64,000 nt of DNA, taken from contig NZ_ARXU01000003.1 in the NCBI RefSeq assembly GCF_000756655.1, positions 412,721 to 476,720 of the forward strand, read 5' to 3'. Both the position numbers and the translations under genes were made by a program. The DNA comes from Alcanivorax jadensis T9 (GTDB lineage Bacteria; Pseudomonadota; Gammaproteobacteria; Pseudomonadales; Alcanivoracaceae). The stretch's first letter is position 1. The number at the start of each line of letters is the position of its first letter. The notes beneath the pieces were generated by a model, which was not told the origin of the DNA, ran no database searches, and saw nothing but the letters and a program-made list of their open reading frames with translations. Below, in pieces: positions 1 to 8,887 of this stretch.

Positions 1-268
1 TGTGGATTTCATAGATGGCGTCATCATCGAGGGAGAAATAATTGGGGCCGCCGTACGCGTCCTGCAGCGGCAGATAGTTGGCAATCAGAGTGACATAGCC
101 GTCACGACCGGATTCATAGCTGTTGAACATGTAGAAATCCGTACCGTCGACTTTGGGCATGCCTGTAATAAAAGGGGCTTCCCGGTGGCTGGATGCCATC
201 GTGCCGGCGCTGGCCAGCAGGGTGGCGGCAGCGCAGGCCGCGGGAATCAGGGTAAGGCGGGATAACAT
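1..268 (-). CDS. DUF4331 family protein, N-terminal part (runs off window start)
   Basis: Reading the minus strand from the ATG at 268 gives an open frame that leaves the window after 89 codons. It begins with a signal peptide (about residues 1-25, hydrophobic with AAATLLASAG), then SSHREAP and DGTDFYMFNSYESGRDGYVT, both typical of the DUF4331 family of exported proteins of unknown function. A good ribosome binding site (AAGGAG) precedes the ATG. It is divergent from the ECF sigma/anti-sigma pair, so it may belong to that regulon (inference). The C-terminal part is missing only because the window ends. Confidence 0.85.
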   Translation of the reverse strand, partial: MLSRLTLIPAACAAATLLASAGTMASSHREAPFITGMPKVDGTDFYMFNSYESGRDGYVTLIANYLPLQDAYGGPNYFSLDDDAIYEIH

Positions 269-321
269 GACGAATCTCCTTTCTTGTCGGTGTGTAAGTA
301 GTACGCGACAGGAATGGAACT

Positions 322-357
322 GGATGCAGAATTTATTTTTCTTTTTTTTCTGCATCC
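322..357. promoter_or_regulatory. Perfect inverted repeat between DUF4331 gene and ECF sigma gene
   Basis: GGATGCAGAA at 322-331 is repeated in perfect inverted orientation as TTCTGCATCC at 348-357, separated by a T-rich loop. It lies in the shared upstream region of the divergent DUF4331 gene and the ECF sigma gene. It could be an operator, or a hairpin in the leader of the sigma transcript. No regulator can be assigned from sequence alone. Confidence 0.5.
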
Positions 358-440
358 GAATCCGGTTTTTTCACGTATTAACGACAACGCATCTGTCATT
401 AGTGAGGAACGACTCATGGTAATACAGGGGGTGCCTCGTC

Positions 441-986
441 ATGGCAGAAGCAGACGACGGACTGGTACGCGCGCTGGCTCGAATCGCTCAGGGCGACCGT
501 CAGGCTTTTGCCGGTTTTTATCAGAAAACCCATCGCGCGGTATTTGGTATGTGTGTGCATTTGCTGCGGGACCGTGATGAGGCCTGTGATGTACTCCAGG
601 AAACCTATATTCAGGTCTGGCACCACGCCGGCGAATACCATTGTGATCGTGGCAGCGTGCAGACCTGGATGATGTCCATCGGCCGTTATCGCTGTCTGGA
701 TGCCTTGCGTCGCCGCCGCTACGAGGCGGATTACGATAGCGTCAGTGACCGCCAGGAAAGTAGCGCCCCGGGCCCAATGGACAACGCCGGCAACCAGCTG
801 GATCGTCAACGACTCAATCACTGCCTGAAAGATCTGGATGAACGGTATCGTTCCAGTATCGAGATGGCCTACTTTCGTGGTTTCACTCATCAGGAGCTGG
901 CGGTCGCCATGGGCGAGCCGTTAGGAACCACAAAAAGCTGGATTCGTCGCGGGCTGGATGTATTGCGCCGGTGTCTGGACACATGA
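441..986 (+). CDS. ECF-type RNA polymerase sigma factor
   Basis: A 181-residue sigma-70 family protein of extracytoplasmic-function size. Region 2 covers about residues 22-90, including the DEACDVLQETYIQVW core-binding/-10 segment and the W-T-W-type helix that ends in RCLDALRRRR. Region 4 covers about 120-180, with the HQELAVAMGEPLGTTKSWIRRG helix-turn-helix. The linker is short and there is no C-terminal extension. The stop codon overlaps the next start (ATGA at 983-986), so it is co-translated with an RskA-type anti-sigma factor that presumably holds it at the membrane. Targets are unknown; the divergent DUF4331 gene is a candidate. Confidence 0.9.
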   Translation: MAEADDGLVRALARIAQGDRQAFAGFYQKTHRAVFGMCVHLLRDRDEACDVLQETYIQVWHHAGEYHCDRGSVQTWMMSIGRYRCLDALRRRRYEADYDSVSDRQESSAPGPMDNAGNQLDRQRLNHCLKDLDERYRSSIEMAYFRGFTHQELAVAMGEPLGTTKSWIRRGLDVLRRCLDT

Positions 987-1672
987 AGCCGGATAATTAC
1001 GAACGTAATCATGCGCTGGCCGCAGAATATGTGGTTGGCACGCTGCAGGGCGCCGCCAGGCGACGTTTTGAGCGCTGGATGATGGTCTCTGCCCGGGTGC
1101 GTCGTCAGGTATGGTACTGGGAGCGACGGCTGCAGCCTTTCAATGAATCCTTGCCGGAAGAGGCCGCCCCGAAGGCCGTGTGGAATAGCATCGAGCAACG
1201 GCTCTTCCCGGGAACGGCACCGGTGGCGTCGCGGTGGTGGCAGACCCTGACCGCCTGGCGCTGGAGTACGGGTATCGCCGTGCTGGCGGTTTTTGCCTTG
1301 CTGCTCTGGACGCCGTCACCGCCGGTGGTCACACATTATGTAGGTGTGGTGCAGAGTCAGCAGGCGGAGCCGCTGTGGCTGGTGAATGCCTCTGCGGATC
1401 ATCGCCTGAGCGTGAAGGCCATGCCGCCGGTTCAGCCGGCGGACGGTGGCAGGGATTACCAGTTGTGGTTGTTGCCGGAGTCGGGCGCGCCGATATCACT
1501 GGCGTTGCTGCCTACGGGCGGTGCCCGGTTGCAGATTGATCTCAGCGATCAGCAGGTGCGCCAGTTGTTACAGTCCCGCTCTCTGGCGATCAGCCTGGAA
1601 CCGGCGGGTGGCTCACCGACCGGCCAGCCCACCGGTCCGGTGGTGTATCAGACACGCCTGGTGCAAATGTAG
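983..1672 (+). CDS. Anti-sigma factor, RskA family
   Basis: About 229 residues from the ATG at 983, which overlaps the sigma stop codon; a GTG at 971 is an alternative start. The N-terminal cytoplasmic part has the sigma-binding pattern HALAAEYVVGTLQGAARRRF. One membrane helix follows at about residues 95-110 (STGIAVLAVFALLLW), then a periplasmic RskA C-terminal domain (DYQLWLLPESGAPISLALLP). The topology and position after an ECF gene are the family's standard arrangement. It should inhibit the upstream sigma factor until an envelope signal triggers release. It ends 31 bp before the convergent yheS gene. Confidence 0.9.
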   Translation: MKPDNYERNHALAAEYVVGTLQGAARRRFERWMMVSARVRRQVWYWERRLQPFNESLPEEAAPKAVWNSIEQRLFPGTAPVASRWWQTLTAWRWSTGIAVLAVFALLLWTPSPPVVTHYVGVVQSQQAEPLWLVNASADHRLSVKAMPPVQPADGGRDYQLWLLPESGAPISLALLPTGGARLQIDLSDQQVRQLLQSRSLAISLEPAGGSPTGQPTGPVVYQTRLVQM

Positions 1673-1703
1673 CGAGCAAAGCCTGAAAGTGAACGCATCA
1701 GAA

Positions 1704-3608
1704 TCAGTCGGTGAGTTCACTTTCGGCTTGCTCCAGCGACTCCATGGCTTCCAGTAACTGCTCTTCCAGTTCGTCGTGCTGTTTCTTCAGACGCGCCTGA
1801 TCGCCGAGTAATCCATTCATTTCGTTTTTGCGACTGTCGTCTGTATACAGGGCTTCGTCGCCCAGGGCTGTCTCGATCTCGGCCAGCGTCTGGTCGCAAT
1901 GGCTGAGTTGCTTGTCCAGTTTTTCCACCTGCTTTTTCAGCGGGCGCAGCTGGTGGCGTTGCTGGGCAGCCTGTTGACGGCGGGCCTTGGCATCGAGGCC
2001 GTCGCCGGGCTTGTCTTCCTTGACGGGTTTGCCGTCGCGGCGGTTCTGTTGCAGCCAGCGGCCGTAGTCATCCAGGTCGCCATCGAATCGACTCACTGAC
2101 CCGTTGGCCACCAGATAGAACTCGTCCACGGTGGTTTCCAGCAAGTGGCGATCGTGAGACACCAGCACCACCGCACCCTCGAAGGATTGCAGCGCCATGG
2201 TCAGCGCTTCGCGCATGTCCAGGTCCAGATGGTTGGCCGGCTCATCGAGGAGCAGCAGCGCCGGTTTTTCCTGCACGATCATAGCCAGCGCCAGGCGGGC
2301 TTTTTCGCCACCGGAGAAACGGCCCACCGGTGCAAACACATCATCGCCGTGGAAACCGAAACGGCCCAGCTCGCTGCGCAGCTGCGATTCACTCCACTTG
2401 GGGTAAAAGCGGGACATCATCTGGTAGGGGGCGTCGTCGGCGGCCAGCCGGTCCACCTGTTGCTGGTGGAAGTAGCCGATCACCAGGTCGCCGTCTTTTT
2501 CGAAGCGTCCACCCAGTGGCGCCAGTTCACCCACCAGGGTGCGCATCAGGGTGGACTTGCCGGCGCCGTTGGGGCCGAGCAGGCCGATGCGCGATTCAGG
2601 GCGCAGGCTCAGGCTGACCTGGTCAAGAATCGGTGCGCCCGGGTAGCCGCACTGCACCGCATCCAGGTTTTCCATGGGGTTGGGCAGTTTGTTCGGGCTG
2701 TGGAATTCAAAGCTGAAGCCGGAATCCACGTGGGCCGGGCCAATCAGTTCCAGCCGTTCCAGTGCCTTCACCCGACTTTGTGCCTGTTTGGCCTTGGAGG
2801 CCTTGGCCTTGAAGCGGGCGATGAACTTCTGCATGTGGGCTACCTGGGCCTGCTGCTTCTCGTGCATCTTCTGCTGCAGGGACAGTTGCTCGGCGCGCTG
2901 GCGTTCGAAATCCGAGTAGCCGCCGCTGTAGTGCTTCAGTTGTTTGTGTTCGATATGCAGGATCTGGTTGACGGTGGCATCCAGGAAGGCGCGGTCGTGG
3001 GAGATCACCAGTAGTGCCCCCGGTTGCTGTATCAGGTAGCTCTGCAACCAGAGGATGGCATCCAGATCCAGGTGGTTGGTGGGCTCATCGAGCAGCAGCA
3101 GATCTGCATCGCTCATCAATACCTGGGCCAGGTTCAGACGCATGCGCCAGCCACCGGAGAAGCTGGCCACCGGCTGTTGTTGCTGGGTTTCGCTGAAACC
3201 AAGGCCGGCCAGCAAGGTGGCGGCGCGGGCCGGTTGTTGCCAGGCGTGCAGGGCTTCCAGCTCGCCGTGGGCATGGGCGATGGCGTGGTTATCACCGGCG
3301 ATTTCCGCGTCTGCCAGTGTTTTCTCTGCCCGGCGCAGGGCGCGGTGGCCGTCAAGCACATAATCGATGGCTGGCTGTTCCAGTGCCGGTACTTCCTGGG
3401 CCATCATGGCCAGGCGCCAGTCCGAGGGCAGGTTCAGGTTGCCGCCGTCGCTCTCCAGTTCGCCCATGATAAGCTTGAACAGCGAACTCTTGCCGGTGCC
3501 GTTGCGGCCCACCAGCCCCACACGCCAGCCCTTGTGCAGGACCACGCTGGCGTCTTCCAGCAACAGGTCGGGGCCACGGCGAAGGTTGATGTGTTCCAGA
3601 GAGAGCAT
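1704..3608 (-). CDS. yheS: ABC-F family ribosome-associated ATPase YheS
   Basis: A 634-residue soluble protein with two tandem ABC domains and no membrane helices. The first Walker A is GRNGTGKSS (about 34-42) with signature FSGGWRMRLNLAQ and Walker B LLLLDEPTNHLDLD. The second has GPNGAGKST, FSGGEKARLALA and LLLLDEPANHLDLD. The interdomain linker is charged (RFKAKASKAKQAQSRVKALERLE), as in ABC-F translation factors, and the C-terminus is a coiled coil rich in K/E/Q. Length and start (MLSLEHINLRRG) match E. coli YheS better than Uup or EttA. ABC-F proteins act at the ribosomal E site to relieve stalls. It is divergent from a TIGR02444 gene, an arrangement I recall from pseudomonads. Confidence 0.92.
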   Translation of the reverse strand: MLSLEHINLRRGPDLLLEDASVVLHKGWRVGLVGRNGTGKSSLFKLIMGELESDGGNLNLPSDWRLAMMAQEVPALEQPAIDYVLDGHRALRRAEKTLADAEIAGDNHAIAHAHGELEALHAWQQPARAATLLAGLGFSETQQQQPVASFSGGWRMRLNLAQVLMSDADLLLLDEPTNHLDLDAILWLQSYLIQQPGALLVISHDRAFLDATVNQILHIEHKQLKHYSGGYSDFERQRAEQLSLQQKMHEKQQAQVAHMQKFIARFKAKASKAKQAQSRVKALERLELIGPAHVDSGFSFEFHSPNKLPNPMENLDAVQCGYPGAPILDQVSLSLRPESRIGLLGPNGAGKSTLMRTLVGELAPLGGRFEKDGDLVIGYFHQQQVDRLAADDAPYQMMSRFYPKWSESQLRSELGRFGFHGDDVFAPVGRFSGGEKARLALAMIVQEKPALLLLDEPANHLDLDMREALTMALQSFEGAVVLVSHDRHLLETTVDEFYLVANGSVSRFDGDLDDYGRWLQQNRRDGKPVKEDKPGDGLDAKARRQQAAQQRHQLRPLKKQVEKLDKQLSHCDQTLAEIETALGDEALYTDDSRKNEMNGLLGDQARLKKQHDELEEQLLEAMESLEQAESELTD

Positions 3609-3670
3609 GGGGTAATCCGGGGTTGATGAGAACCGGCGCAGTGTAAGCCAGCAAACGTAACGGGGGAACC

Positions 3671-4135
3671 GTGGACGACTCCATAAAGCAGGATCTGTGG
3701 CGCTATGCCCTGGGGCGATGGCAGCACAAGAATTTTGAGCGGGCTTGCCTGCATCTGCAGGACGATTACCAGGTGCCGGTGGCCCTGTTGCTGTCTGGCC
3801 TGTGGCTGGCAGAGTCAGGTAAGCAACCGGATGCCGGGGTAGGGCGCCGCATGGCAGAGCTGGCCGGACAGTTTGAAGCCGATTACCTGCGCCCGTTGCG
3901 GGCGGTGCGCCGCAAGGCCGGTGAAGACACCCGGTTGCCGGAATTCAAGCGGCAGCTGCAGCAGGTGGAGCTGGAAGGGGAGCGCTGGTTACTGGCCACC
4001 CTGCCGACTTTGTGTGACAACCTTATCCCTGCGGGCAAACCGGTGGACGCCATGGGCTGGTTGCTGGTGCTGGTGCCGGAAACGGCGCAGTGCGAAGGGT
4101 TGCAGAATGCTCTCAACGATCTGGTGGCATTGTAG
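3671..4135 (+). CDS. TIGR02444 family protein (DUF2390)
   Basis: A 154-residue protein of unknown function beginning at a GTG 62 bp from the divergent yheS start. The pattern LWRYALGRWQHKNFERACLHLQDDYQVPVALLLSGLWLAE matches the TIGR02444/DUF2390 family, a helical protein often found beside yheS-type ABC-F genes. No signal peptide or membrane segment is seen. The TAG stop (4133-4135) lies inside a TGTAGGAGCGGCGC repeat that begins at 4131, so an intergenic repeat supplies the end of the gene. No internal ATG gives a credible alternative start near the N-terminus. Confidence 0.8.
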   Translation: MDDSIKQDLWRYALGRWQHKNFERACLHLQDDYQVPVALLLSGLWLAESGKQPDAGVGRRMAELAGQFEADYLRPLRAVRRKAGEDTRLPEFKRQLQQVELEGERWLLATLPTLCDNLIPAGKPVDAMGWLLVLVPETAQCEGLQNALNDLVAL

Positions 4136-4157
4136 GAGCGGCGCTTGAGCCGCGAAC
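4131..4157. repeat. REP-like GTAGGAGCGGCGC element, single arm
   Basis: TGTAGGAGCGGCGCTTGAGC followed by CGCGAA matches the left arms at 34072 and 40327. No full right arm is found nearby, so this looks like a half element. It overlaps the last codons of the TIGR02444 gene. Confidence 0.7.
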
Positions 4158-4433
4158 CGCGTGTCAACGCGGAATCGGCCGCGGGACATCAGGAATCTCA
4201 GGGCTCGACAGGTTTTTCTAGAAAAAGATGGGAGCAGCTGCGATGCCGTTCCCTCGCCAAGGCTCGGATTCGCCCCTCAAGAGGTGTATTCGCTGCGCTC
4301 ACCCTTCGGGCCGCACTGCACAACGTGCGTTACTTCGCTACGCTACGTTCCTACGGTGCCACCACCTCGCGCTTTGAACTTTTAACGCCTGCCTGCCATC
4401 CTTCATTTCCCTTGTGTTTCACTGGATTTCCCC
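4136..4433. other. Non-coding stretch upstream of bioA
   Basis: About 300 bp without a credible gene. It begins inside the REP-like arm at 4131-4157 and has a perfect 14-bp palindrome TTTTTCTAGAAAAA at 4213-4226. The rest is unremarkable. Open frames crossing it lack ribosome binding sites and protein-like composition. No BirA-type operator is recognisable. It presumably contains the bioA promoter. Confidence 0.5.
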
Positions 4434-5708
4434 ATGACCACCGACCTGGCCTTCGACCGCGACCATCTCTGGCACCCCTATACCTCCACCTCGAAACCCT
4501 TGCCTACCTTCGCGGTGGCCAGTGCCAAAGGCGTGCGGTTGACGCTGGAAGATGGCCGCGAGCTGGTGGATGGCATGTCGTCCTGGTGGGCGGCGGTGCA
4601 TGGTTATAACCACCCGGTGCTGAACCAGGCCGCCAAGGACCAGATTGACCGCATGGCCCATGTGATGTTCGGTGGGCTGACCCATGAGCCGGCGGTGGAG
4701 CTGGGCAAGAAACTGGTGGCATTGACGCCGGACCCGCTGGAGAAGGTCTTTCTGGCTGACAGCGGCTCGGTGTCGGTGGAAGTGGCCATTAAGATGGCGT
4801 TGCAGTACTGGCTCAGCCAGGGGCATACCGGCAAGGATAAATTGCTGGCCCTGCGTAACGGCTATCACGGCGATACGTTCGGAGCCATGGCTGCCTGTGA
4901 TCCGGTCAATGGCATGCACTCCCTGTTCAGCGGCGTACTGGCCAAACATTATTTTGCCGAGGCGCCGCAATGCCCCTACGACAGTGATTTTGATACCGAG
5001 GATCTCAATTCCATCCAGCAGATGCTGGCGGATCATCATCAGGAGATTGCCGCCGTGATTCTGGAGCCGGTGGTACAGGGCGCCGGCGGTATGAGGATGT
5101 ATCACCCCACCTATCTGAAGGCTGTGCGCGCCTTGTGTGATCAGTACGGGGTGTTGTTGATCTTTGATGAAATCGCCACCGGCTTTGGCCGCACCGGCAA
5201 GCTGTTCGCTCTGGAACATGCGAATGTGTGCCCGGATATTCTCTGCCTGGGCAAGGCGATCACCGGCGGCTACATGACCCTGGCAGCCACCCTTTGTACC
5301 GGCCAGGTAGCAGCGGGTATTTGTGATGGTGAAGCCGGTGTATTGATGCACGGTCCCACCTTCATGGGCAATCCGCTGGCCTGTGCGGTGGCCAATGCCA
5401 GCATCCAGTTGCTGCTGGATTCCGGCTGGCAGGAAAAAGTGGCGGCCATCGAGGCGCAGTTAAAGACGGAGCTGCTGCCTCTCAAGGACCTCTCCCCCGT
5501 GGCTGATGCCCGGGTGCTGGGTGCCATTGGCGTCATGGAAATGAAAGAACCGGTGGCCATGGAACAGGTGCAGGCACACTTTGTGGAACAGGGCGTCTGG
5601 ATCCGCCCGTTCGGCAAACTGGTCTACATCATGCCGCCATTCGTGATTGAGCCGGAGGATTTAAGCAAGCTGACCGGGGCGATGCGGGATTTGGCGGAGG
5701 GCAGTTGA
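4434..5708 (+). CDS. bioA: Adenosylmethionine-8-amino-7-oxononanoate aminotransferase
   Basis: A 424-residue class III PLP aminotransferase. It converts 7-keto-8-aminopelargonate to 7,8-diaminopelargonate using S-adenosylmethionine as amino donor, in biotin synthesis. Diagnostic features are the N-terminal [10 protein letters not shown] (11-20), the [13 protein letters not shown] segment at 49-61, [12 protein letters not shown] with PLP-binding Asp245, and the Schiff-base lysine Lys274 in [10 protein letters not shown]. Length matches the family. It is alone here: no bioB, F, C or D is adjacent, so biotin genes are dispersed. The protein is presumably cytosolic. A large inverted repeat follows at 5734-5887. 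Confidence 0.95.
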   Translation: MTTDLAFDRDHLWHPYTSTSKPLPTFAVASAKGVRLTLEDGRELVDGMSSWWAAVHGYNHPVLNQAAKDQIDRMAHVMFGGLTHEPAVELGKKLVALTPDPLEKVFLADSGSVSVEVAIKMALQYWLSQGHTGKDKLLALRNGYHGDTFGAMAACDPVNGMHSLFSGVLAKHYFAEAPQCPYDSDFDTEDLNSIQQMLADHHQEIAAVILEPVVQGAGGMRMYHPTYLKAVRALCDQYGVLLIFDEIATGFGRTGKLFALEHANVCPDILCLGKAITGGYMTLAATLCTGQVAAGICDGEAGVLMHGPTFMGNPLACAVANASIQLLLDSGWQEKVAAIEAQLKTELLPLKDLSPVADARVLGAIGVMEMKEPVAMEQVQAHFVEQGVWIRPFGKLVYIMPPFVIEPEDLSKLTGAMRDLAEGS

Positions 5709-5733
5709 CGTCAAGCCCCAACTTTAAAGCCGT

Positions 5734-5887
5734 TGTAGGAGTTCCCTTCCAGGGGACGAACCTCGCGAAGTGAGGCGACAAGAGATTTCACCTGCCGCAC
5801 TGCCATGAGTCGACCTGTAGAACCTGATCGCCCTGCGGGCAATTCCGCGTTTACACGCGGATCGTCCCCTGTAAGGAAACTCCTACA
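5734..5887. repeat. Long inverted repeat (TGTAGGAGTTCC arms)
   Basis: The left arm at 5734-5758 (TGTAGGAGTTCCCTTCCAGG then GGACG) is mirrored at 5863-5887 (CGTCCCCTGT then AAGGAAACTCCTACA). The arms are near-perfect and about 104 bp apart. It fills the space between bioA and the convergent ParA gene. The TGTAGGAG edge is shared with the GTAGGAGCGGCGC elements elsewhere in the window, suggesting a related family. Confidence 0.8.
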
Positions 5888-5893
5888 GGTGGT

Positions 5894-6634
5894 TTACCGA
5901 AACCCCGGCATGGTCTGTATCAGATGCCGCTGCACCTCCAGCCACTCACCAATACGACGCCAGTGCTGTTGGTCATCCAGGTGACGGGAGACGGCGGCGT
6001 CGAGGACGCCTTCGCCATTGCTCATGGCCTGCACATAGAGTTGAGTATCGCGCAGGGTAACCAGGTAGGGAATCTTCAGGCTGGCGAGAAACTGGCGCAG
6101 AGACTCGTACATGCGGGTGCGGGTGCGGGAACGATTGGCTATCACTGCCAGCCGACGCGGACGGCGCCGGTAGCTGGGGGCCAGCATGACGGTTTGCAGG
6201 AAACGGGTGGTGGCACGAATATCGATAGGGCTGGGCAGTACCGGGACCAGTACCACCTGTGACAGGCGCAGCAGGTGATCAAGATGATGGGGGTCCAGGC
6301 CGGCGGGTGAATCGATGATGGTAATCGGGCCGGCCTGATCGAGCTTCTGTTGCAGTCGGCCCAGGGAGACCGGCTCGCCGGCTGGCCAGCCGAGGCCGCG
6401 AATTGTGGTATCACGACGTAGTTTCAGCCATTGCAGAGACGACTGCTGTGGATCCATATCCAGCAGGGATACCTGTCGCCCCAAGGCCTCATAATAGCAG
6501 GCCAGGTTGGTGGCAATGGTGGTCTTGCCGCAGCCCCCTTTACTATTTGCGATCAGAATTACCATGCGGGACGGGCTGGACGAACGCGATTGGGAGCCGA
6601 TCCCCTTGGCAGGGCTGTTCTGTGCGCTATTCAT
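5894..6634 (-). CDS. Orphan ParA/MinD-type ATPase
   Basis: A 246-residue P-loop ATPase of the ParA/Soj class. The deviant Walker A is KGGCGKTT at residues 32-39, followed by [10 protein letters not shown] (switch I/A' motif) and IDSPAGLD (Walker B region). Such proteins form ATP-dependent dimers on nucleoid or membrane and position cargo. No parB, parS-like repeats, chemotaxis or cellulose gene is adjacent, so the cargo is unknown. The serine-rich N-terminus (1-23) is unusual; an internal ATG at 6565 would remove it, but neither start has a strong ribosome binding site. A chromosome-partition role is unlikely away from an origin (inference). Confidence 0.8.
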   Translation of the reverse strand: MNSAQNSPAKGIGSQSRSSSPSRMVILIANSKGGCGKTTIATNLACYYEALGRQVSLLDMDPQQSSLQWLKLRRDTTIRGLGWPAGEPVSLGRLQQKLDQAGPITIIDSPAGLDPHHLDHLLRLSQVVLVPVLPSPIDIRATTRFLQTVMLAPSYRRRPRRLAVIANRSRTRTRMYESLRQFLASLKIPYLVTLRDTQLYVQAMSNGEGVLDAAVSRHLDDQQHWRRIGEWLEVQRHLIQTMPGFR

Positions 6635-6837
6635 GCCGTGTCTTATTCGTTTTTTTGCGGGGGATTGTACCCGGCGGTTTGGGTGGCGCGATTACCGTCA
6701 GAAGAAAAGGTGATGCTGCTCACAAAACCAACAGTACCGCAAAATAAGGCGCATTGATGTAATTTGTGATGTTATTTTGCTCTCGCGGGGAACTGAATCC
6801 TGTGAAGACGGCTCAGTAAAGGGGGAGAGGAAACATC

Positions 6838-7179
6838 ATGCGTTACCTGTTGATTATCATCGTGTTGCTGGCAGTTGTGCTGGCAGCGCTGTTTACTGTG
6901 CCGCTCGGTGGGGGTAAGCCGCTACTGGACTGGCAGCATGTCGAACAGAACTGGCAGCAGCCGGAACGGTTGCTGGACCGGAAGATTTCTCCCTGGATGG
7001 GGGGAAATGGGGAAAGCGCAGAGATGTATCGCTGGCGTGACCCCCAGGGAAACTGGCAGTATGGCCAGATTCCGCCGCCCGGTGTGCAGGCGGAACCCTT
7101 TACCGTAAAAGCGCCCAATACCATCACTGCCGAAGAAATGCGCGGTGGTAAGGTGCCGGAACAGCAACAACAACAGTAG
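6838..7179 (+). CDS. DUF4124-type small envelope protein
   Basis: A 113-residue protein with one N-terminal hydrophobic helix (residues 4-22, LLIIIVLLAVVLAALFTVP) acting as signal or anchor. A short domain follows with YRWRDPQGNWQYGQIPPPG, the DUF4124 signature common in proteobacterial periplasmic proteins. It ends in a polyglutamine tail. GAGAGGAAACATC before the ATG gives a good ribosome binding site. The FKBP gene starts 16 bp downstream, so the two are probably co-transcribed. Function is unknown. Confidence 0.75.
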   Translation: MRYLLIIIVLLAVVLAALFTVPLGGGKPLLDWQHVEQNWQQPERLLDRKISPWMGGNGESAEMYRWRDPQGNWQYGQIPPPGVQAEPFTVKAPNTITAEEMRGGKVPEQQQQQ

Positions 7180-7195
7180 GCCAATTGGAGGCAGA

Positions 7196-7918
7196 ATGAA
7201 GAAATTGGGAATCGTGCTGGCGGGGACTGTCCTGCTGGCAGCGTGTGGTCAGGAAACGGTTGAGCTTAAAAGTGATGATCAGAAAGCGTCCTACGCACTG
7301 GGCTTCCGCAGTGCGGAGCAGATGCGTAGCCTGGAAAACCTGGATCTGGATGCCATGGTGTCAGGCCTGCGTGATGGCTTTGCCGAAGACGGCAAATCCA
7401 AGCTGGGTGAGCAAGATCTGGACCAGCTGATTCGTGACTTCCAGGGCCGTATGATTGAAGCCCAGCAGAAGAAGATGGAAGAAGCGGCCGGGAATAACCT
7501 GGAAGCCAGCGAAAAATTTCTGGCCGAGAATGCCGAGCGTGAAGGCGTTACCGTCACCGACAGCGGCCTGCAGTACGAAGTGCTGGAGTCCGGTGAAGAA
7601 GGGGGTGCATCCCCGACCCTGGAAGACACCGTGGAGGTTCACTACCACGGCACCCTGCCGGACGGCACCGTCTTTGACAGCTCTGTAGAGCGCGGTCAGC
7701 CGGCCACCTTCGGGCTGCAGCACATCATTCCTGCCTGGCAGGAAGCGCTGCCGATGATGGCGGAAGGCGACAAGTGGAAAATTGCTGTGCCGCCGTCTCT
7801 GGGCTATGGCGAGCAAGGCGCTGGCGGCGATATCGGCCCCAACCAGGCGCTGATCTTCGAGATCGAACTGCTGGACGTGAAAGGCAGCGGTAACGAAGCG
7901 AGTGCCGACGAGGAATAA
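7196..7918 (+). CDS. FKBP-type peptidyl-prolyl isomerase lipoprotein
   Basis: A 240-residue protein starting at the ATG at 7196 (preceded by TTGGAGG); an in-frame GTG at 7145 would overlap the upstream gene and is less likely. The N-terminus has a lipoprotein signal with lipobox LAAC. An FKBP N-terminal dimerisation domain follows (SYALGFRSAEQMRSL... through the helical QQKKMEEAAGNN stretch). The C-terminal FKBP fold has TVEVHYHGTLPDGTVFDSS, GLQHIIPAWQEAL and IAVPPSLGYGEQGAGGDIGP, with the usual active-site aromatic residues. It resembles Mip/FkpA-type envelope foldases that assist outer membrane protein maturation. A strong terminator follows. Confidence 0.93.
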   Translation: MKKLGIVLAGTVLLAACGQETVELKSDDQKASYALGFRSAEQMRSLENLDLDAMVSGLRDGFAEDGKSKLGEQDLDQLIRDFQGRMIEAQQKKMEEAAGNNLEASEKFLAENAEREGVTVTDSGLQYEVLESGEEGGASPTLEDTVEVHYHGTLPDGTVFDSSVERGQPATFGLQHIIPAWQEALPMMAEGDKWKIAVPPSLGYGEQGAGGDIGPNQALIFEIELLDVKGSGNEASADEE

Positions 7919-7944
7919 ATCCCGTCGTTACACGCTTCAAAAAA

Positions 7945-7967
7945 GGGCGCCCTCGGGCGCCCTTTTT
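7945..7967 (+). terminator. Rho-independent terminator after the FKBP gene
   Basis: GGGCGCC, loop CTCG, GGCGCCC, then TTTTT. An A-run on the other side makes it potentially bidirectional. It is 26 bp after the stop codon. Confidence 0.9.
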
Positions 7968-7972
7968 GGTTT

Positions 7973-8184
7973 AGTTGCAAGTTGAAAGTTCAAAGTTGAA
8001 AGGCGCGACGGAGGCTGGCGCCAAATATTGAGCCCCAGCGCCGCGCCGCCGCTCATAAAGCCCAGCTCGCTCGCGCATTCGGATGCATATCTTTTTTCTC
8101 TATCCGTGCGGCGCGGCTCTGAGCTGTGTCGGGTAGCACGCAACCCGATCGCGCTTTGTAACTTTCAACTTTAAACTTGCAACT
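7973..8184. repeat. AGTTGCAAGTTGAAAG-type inverted repeat pair
   Basis: The left arm at 7973-8008 begins AGTTGCAAGTTGAAAGTTCA. The right arm at 8149-8184 ends ACTTTAAACTTGCAACT and is its imperfect reverse complement. The roughly 140 bp between the arms is GC-rich with no gene. The right arm abuts the stop codon of rsd (8185-8187). A related pair lies at 33914-34061. Confidence 0.8.
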
Positions 8185-8670
8185 CTAGTGTGTCGCCTGC
8201 TGCCGTGGCGGCTCCTGCTGGTGAATGCTGAGAATCAGCTGGTCTTCCAGCGCAAACCTTTCCTCCAGTGTCTGCATCAACAGGGTAATACGTTCCGGTA
8301 ACTGATCCCGCAGTGCCAGCCACTGTTCCGGGCGCTCGAAATGCTCGTTGAAGGCCAGGGCTTCGTCGGTGGAGTTGTCCAGTTGCTGGAGAATCTGTCG
8401 GGTGAGGGTAGGGTTGTCGCGATGGAAATGGCGGGCCTCGTTGACCAGCTCCCGGTACACCTCGAAGTAGCCGGCGCTGATGTAGTCCATCAGTAGCTGG
8501 CAGAAATTCTGTACCTGTTTCTGCAAAGGCTGACGGTGATCGGACAGGCCTTTCAGGCCCTGCAGAGTGCATAGCAGCACAATCAGTTGCTGACGCTCAT
8601 CCAGCCAGGCCTGCACCAGCGCCTCAATGCGCTGCCATTGGGCCAGAGCTGCAGAATGGGAGCTCGCCAT
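8185..8670 (-). CDS. rsd: Rsd/AlgQ family anti-RNA-polymerase sigma-70 factor
   Basis: A 161-residue helical protein. The start at 8670 is chosen because AAGGAGGAACC precedes it; the frame is open further upstream. Signature segments are WLDERQQLIVLLC, FCQLLMDYISAGYFEVYRELV, LDNSTDEALAFNEHFE and LEERFALEDQLI, aligning well with P. aeruginosa AlgQ and E. coli Rsd. These proteins bind region 4 of the housekeeping sigma factor and favour alternative sigma factors in stationary phase. It is a single gene; dsbB, often adjacent in pseudomonads, lies 1.3 kb away here. No sign of truncation. Confidence 0.88.
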   Translation of the reverse strand: MASSHSAALAQWQRIEALVQAWLDERQQLIVLLCTLQGLKGLSDHRQPLQKQVQNFCQLLMDYISAGYFEVYRELVNEARHFHRDNPTLTRQILQQLDNSTDEALAFNEHFERPEQWLALRDQLPERITLLMQTLEERFALEDQLILSIHQQEPPRQQATH

Positions 8671-8887
8671 GGTTCCTCCTTGGAGTGCCCGTTGACTATT
8701 GTCTTGTTGGGCTATCGAGCCTAGGACTGGCGGGACTGTGCTGGCAATGGGACAAAATCGGCGTGAAGTCGGGTCAGGGGGAAAAAGCACGCTATCTCAG
8801 CCACTTGTCGTTAAAGACAAATTTCTTCTAAAAAGCGGTTTTTTAGCGCTATCCGTGTTGCGTAATGCGTGCAGCCTGTCGCGGCTC

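Noticed and set aside
7973..8184. CRISPR-like repeat array
   Set aside because: Repeats are inverted pairs, not direct repeats with regular spacers, and no cas genes are present.
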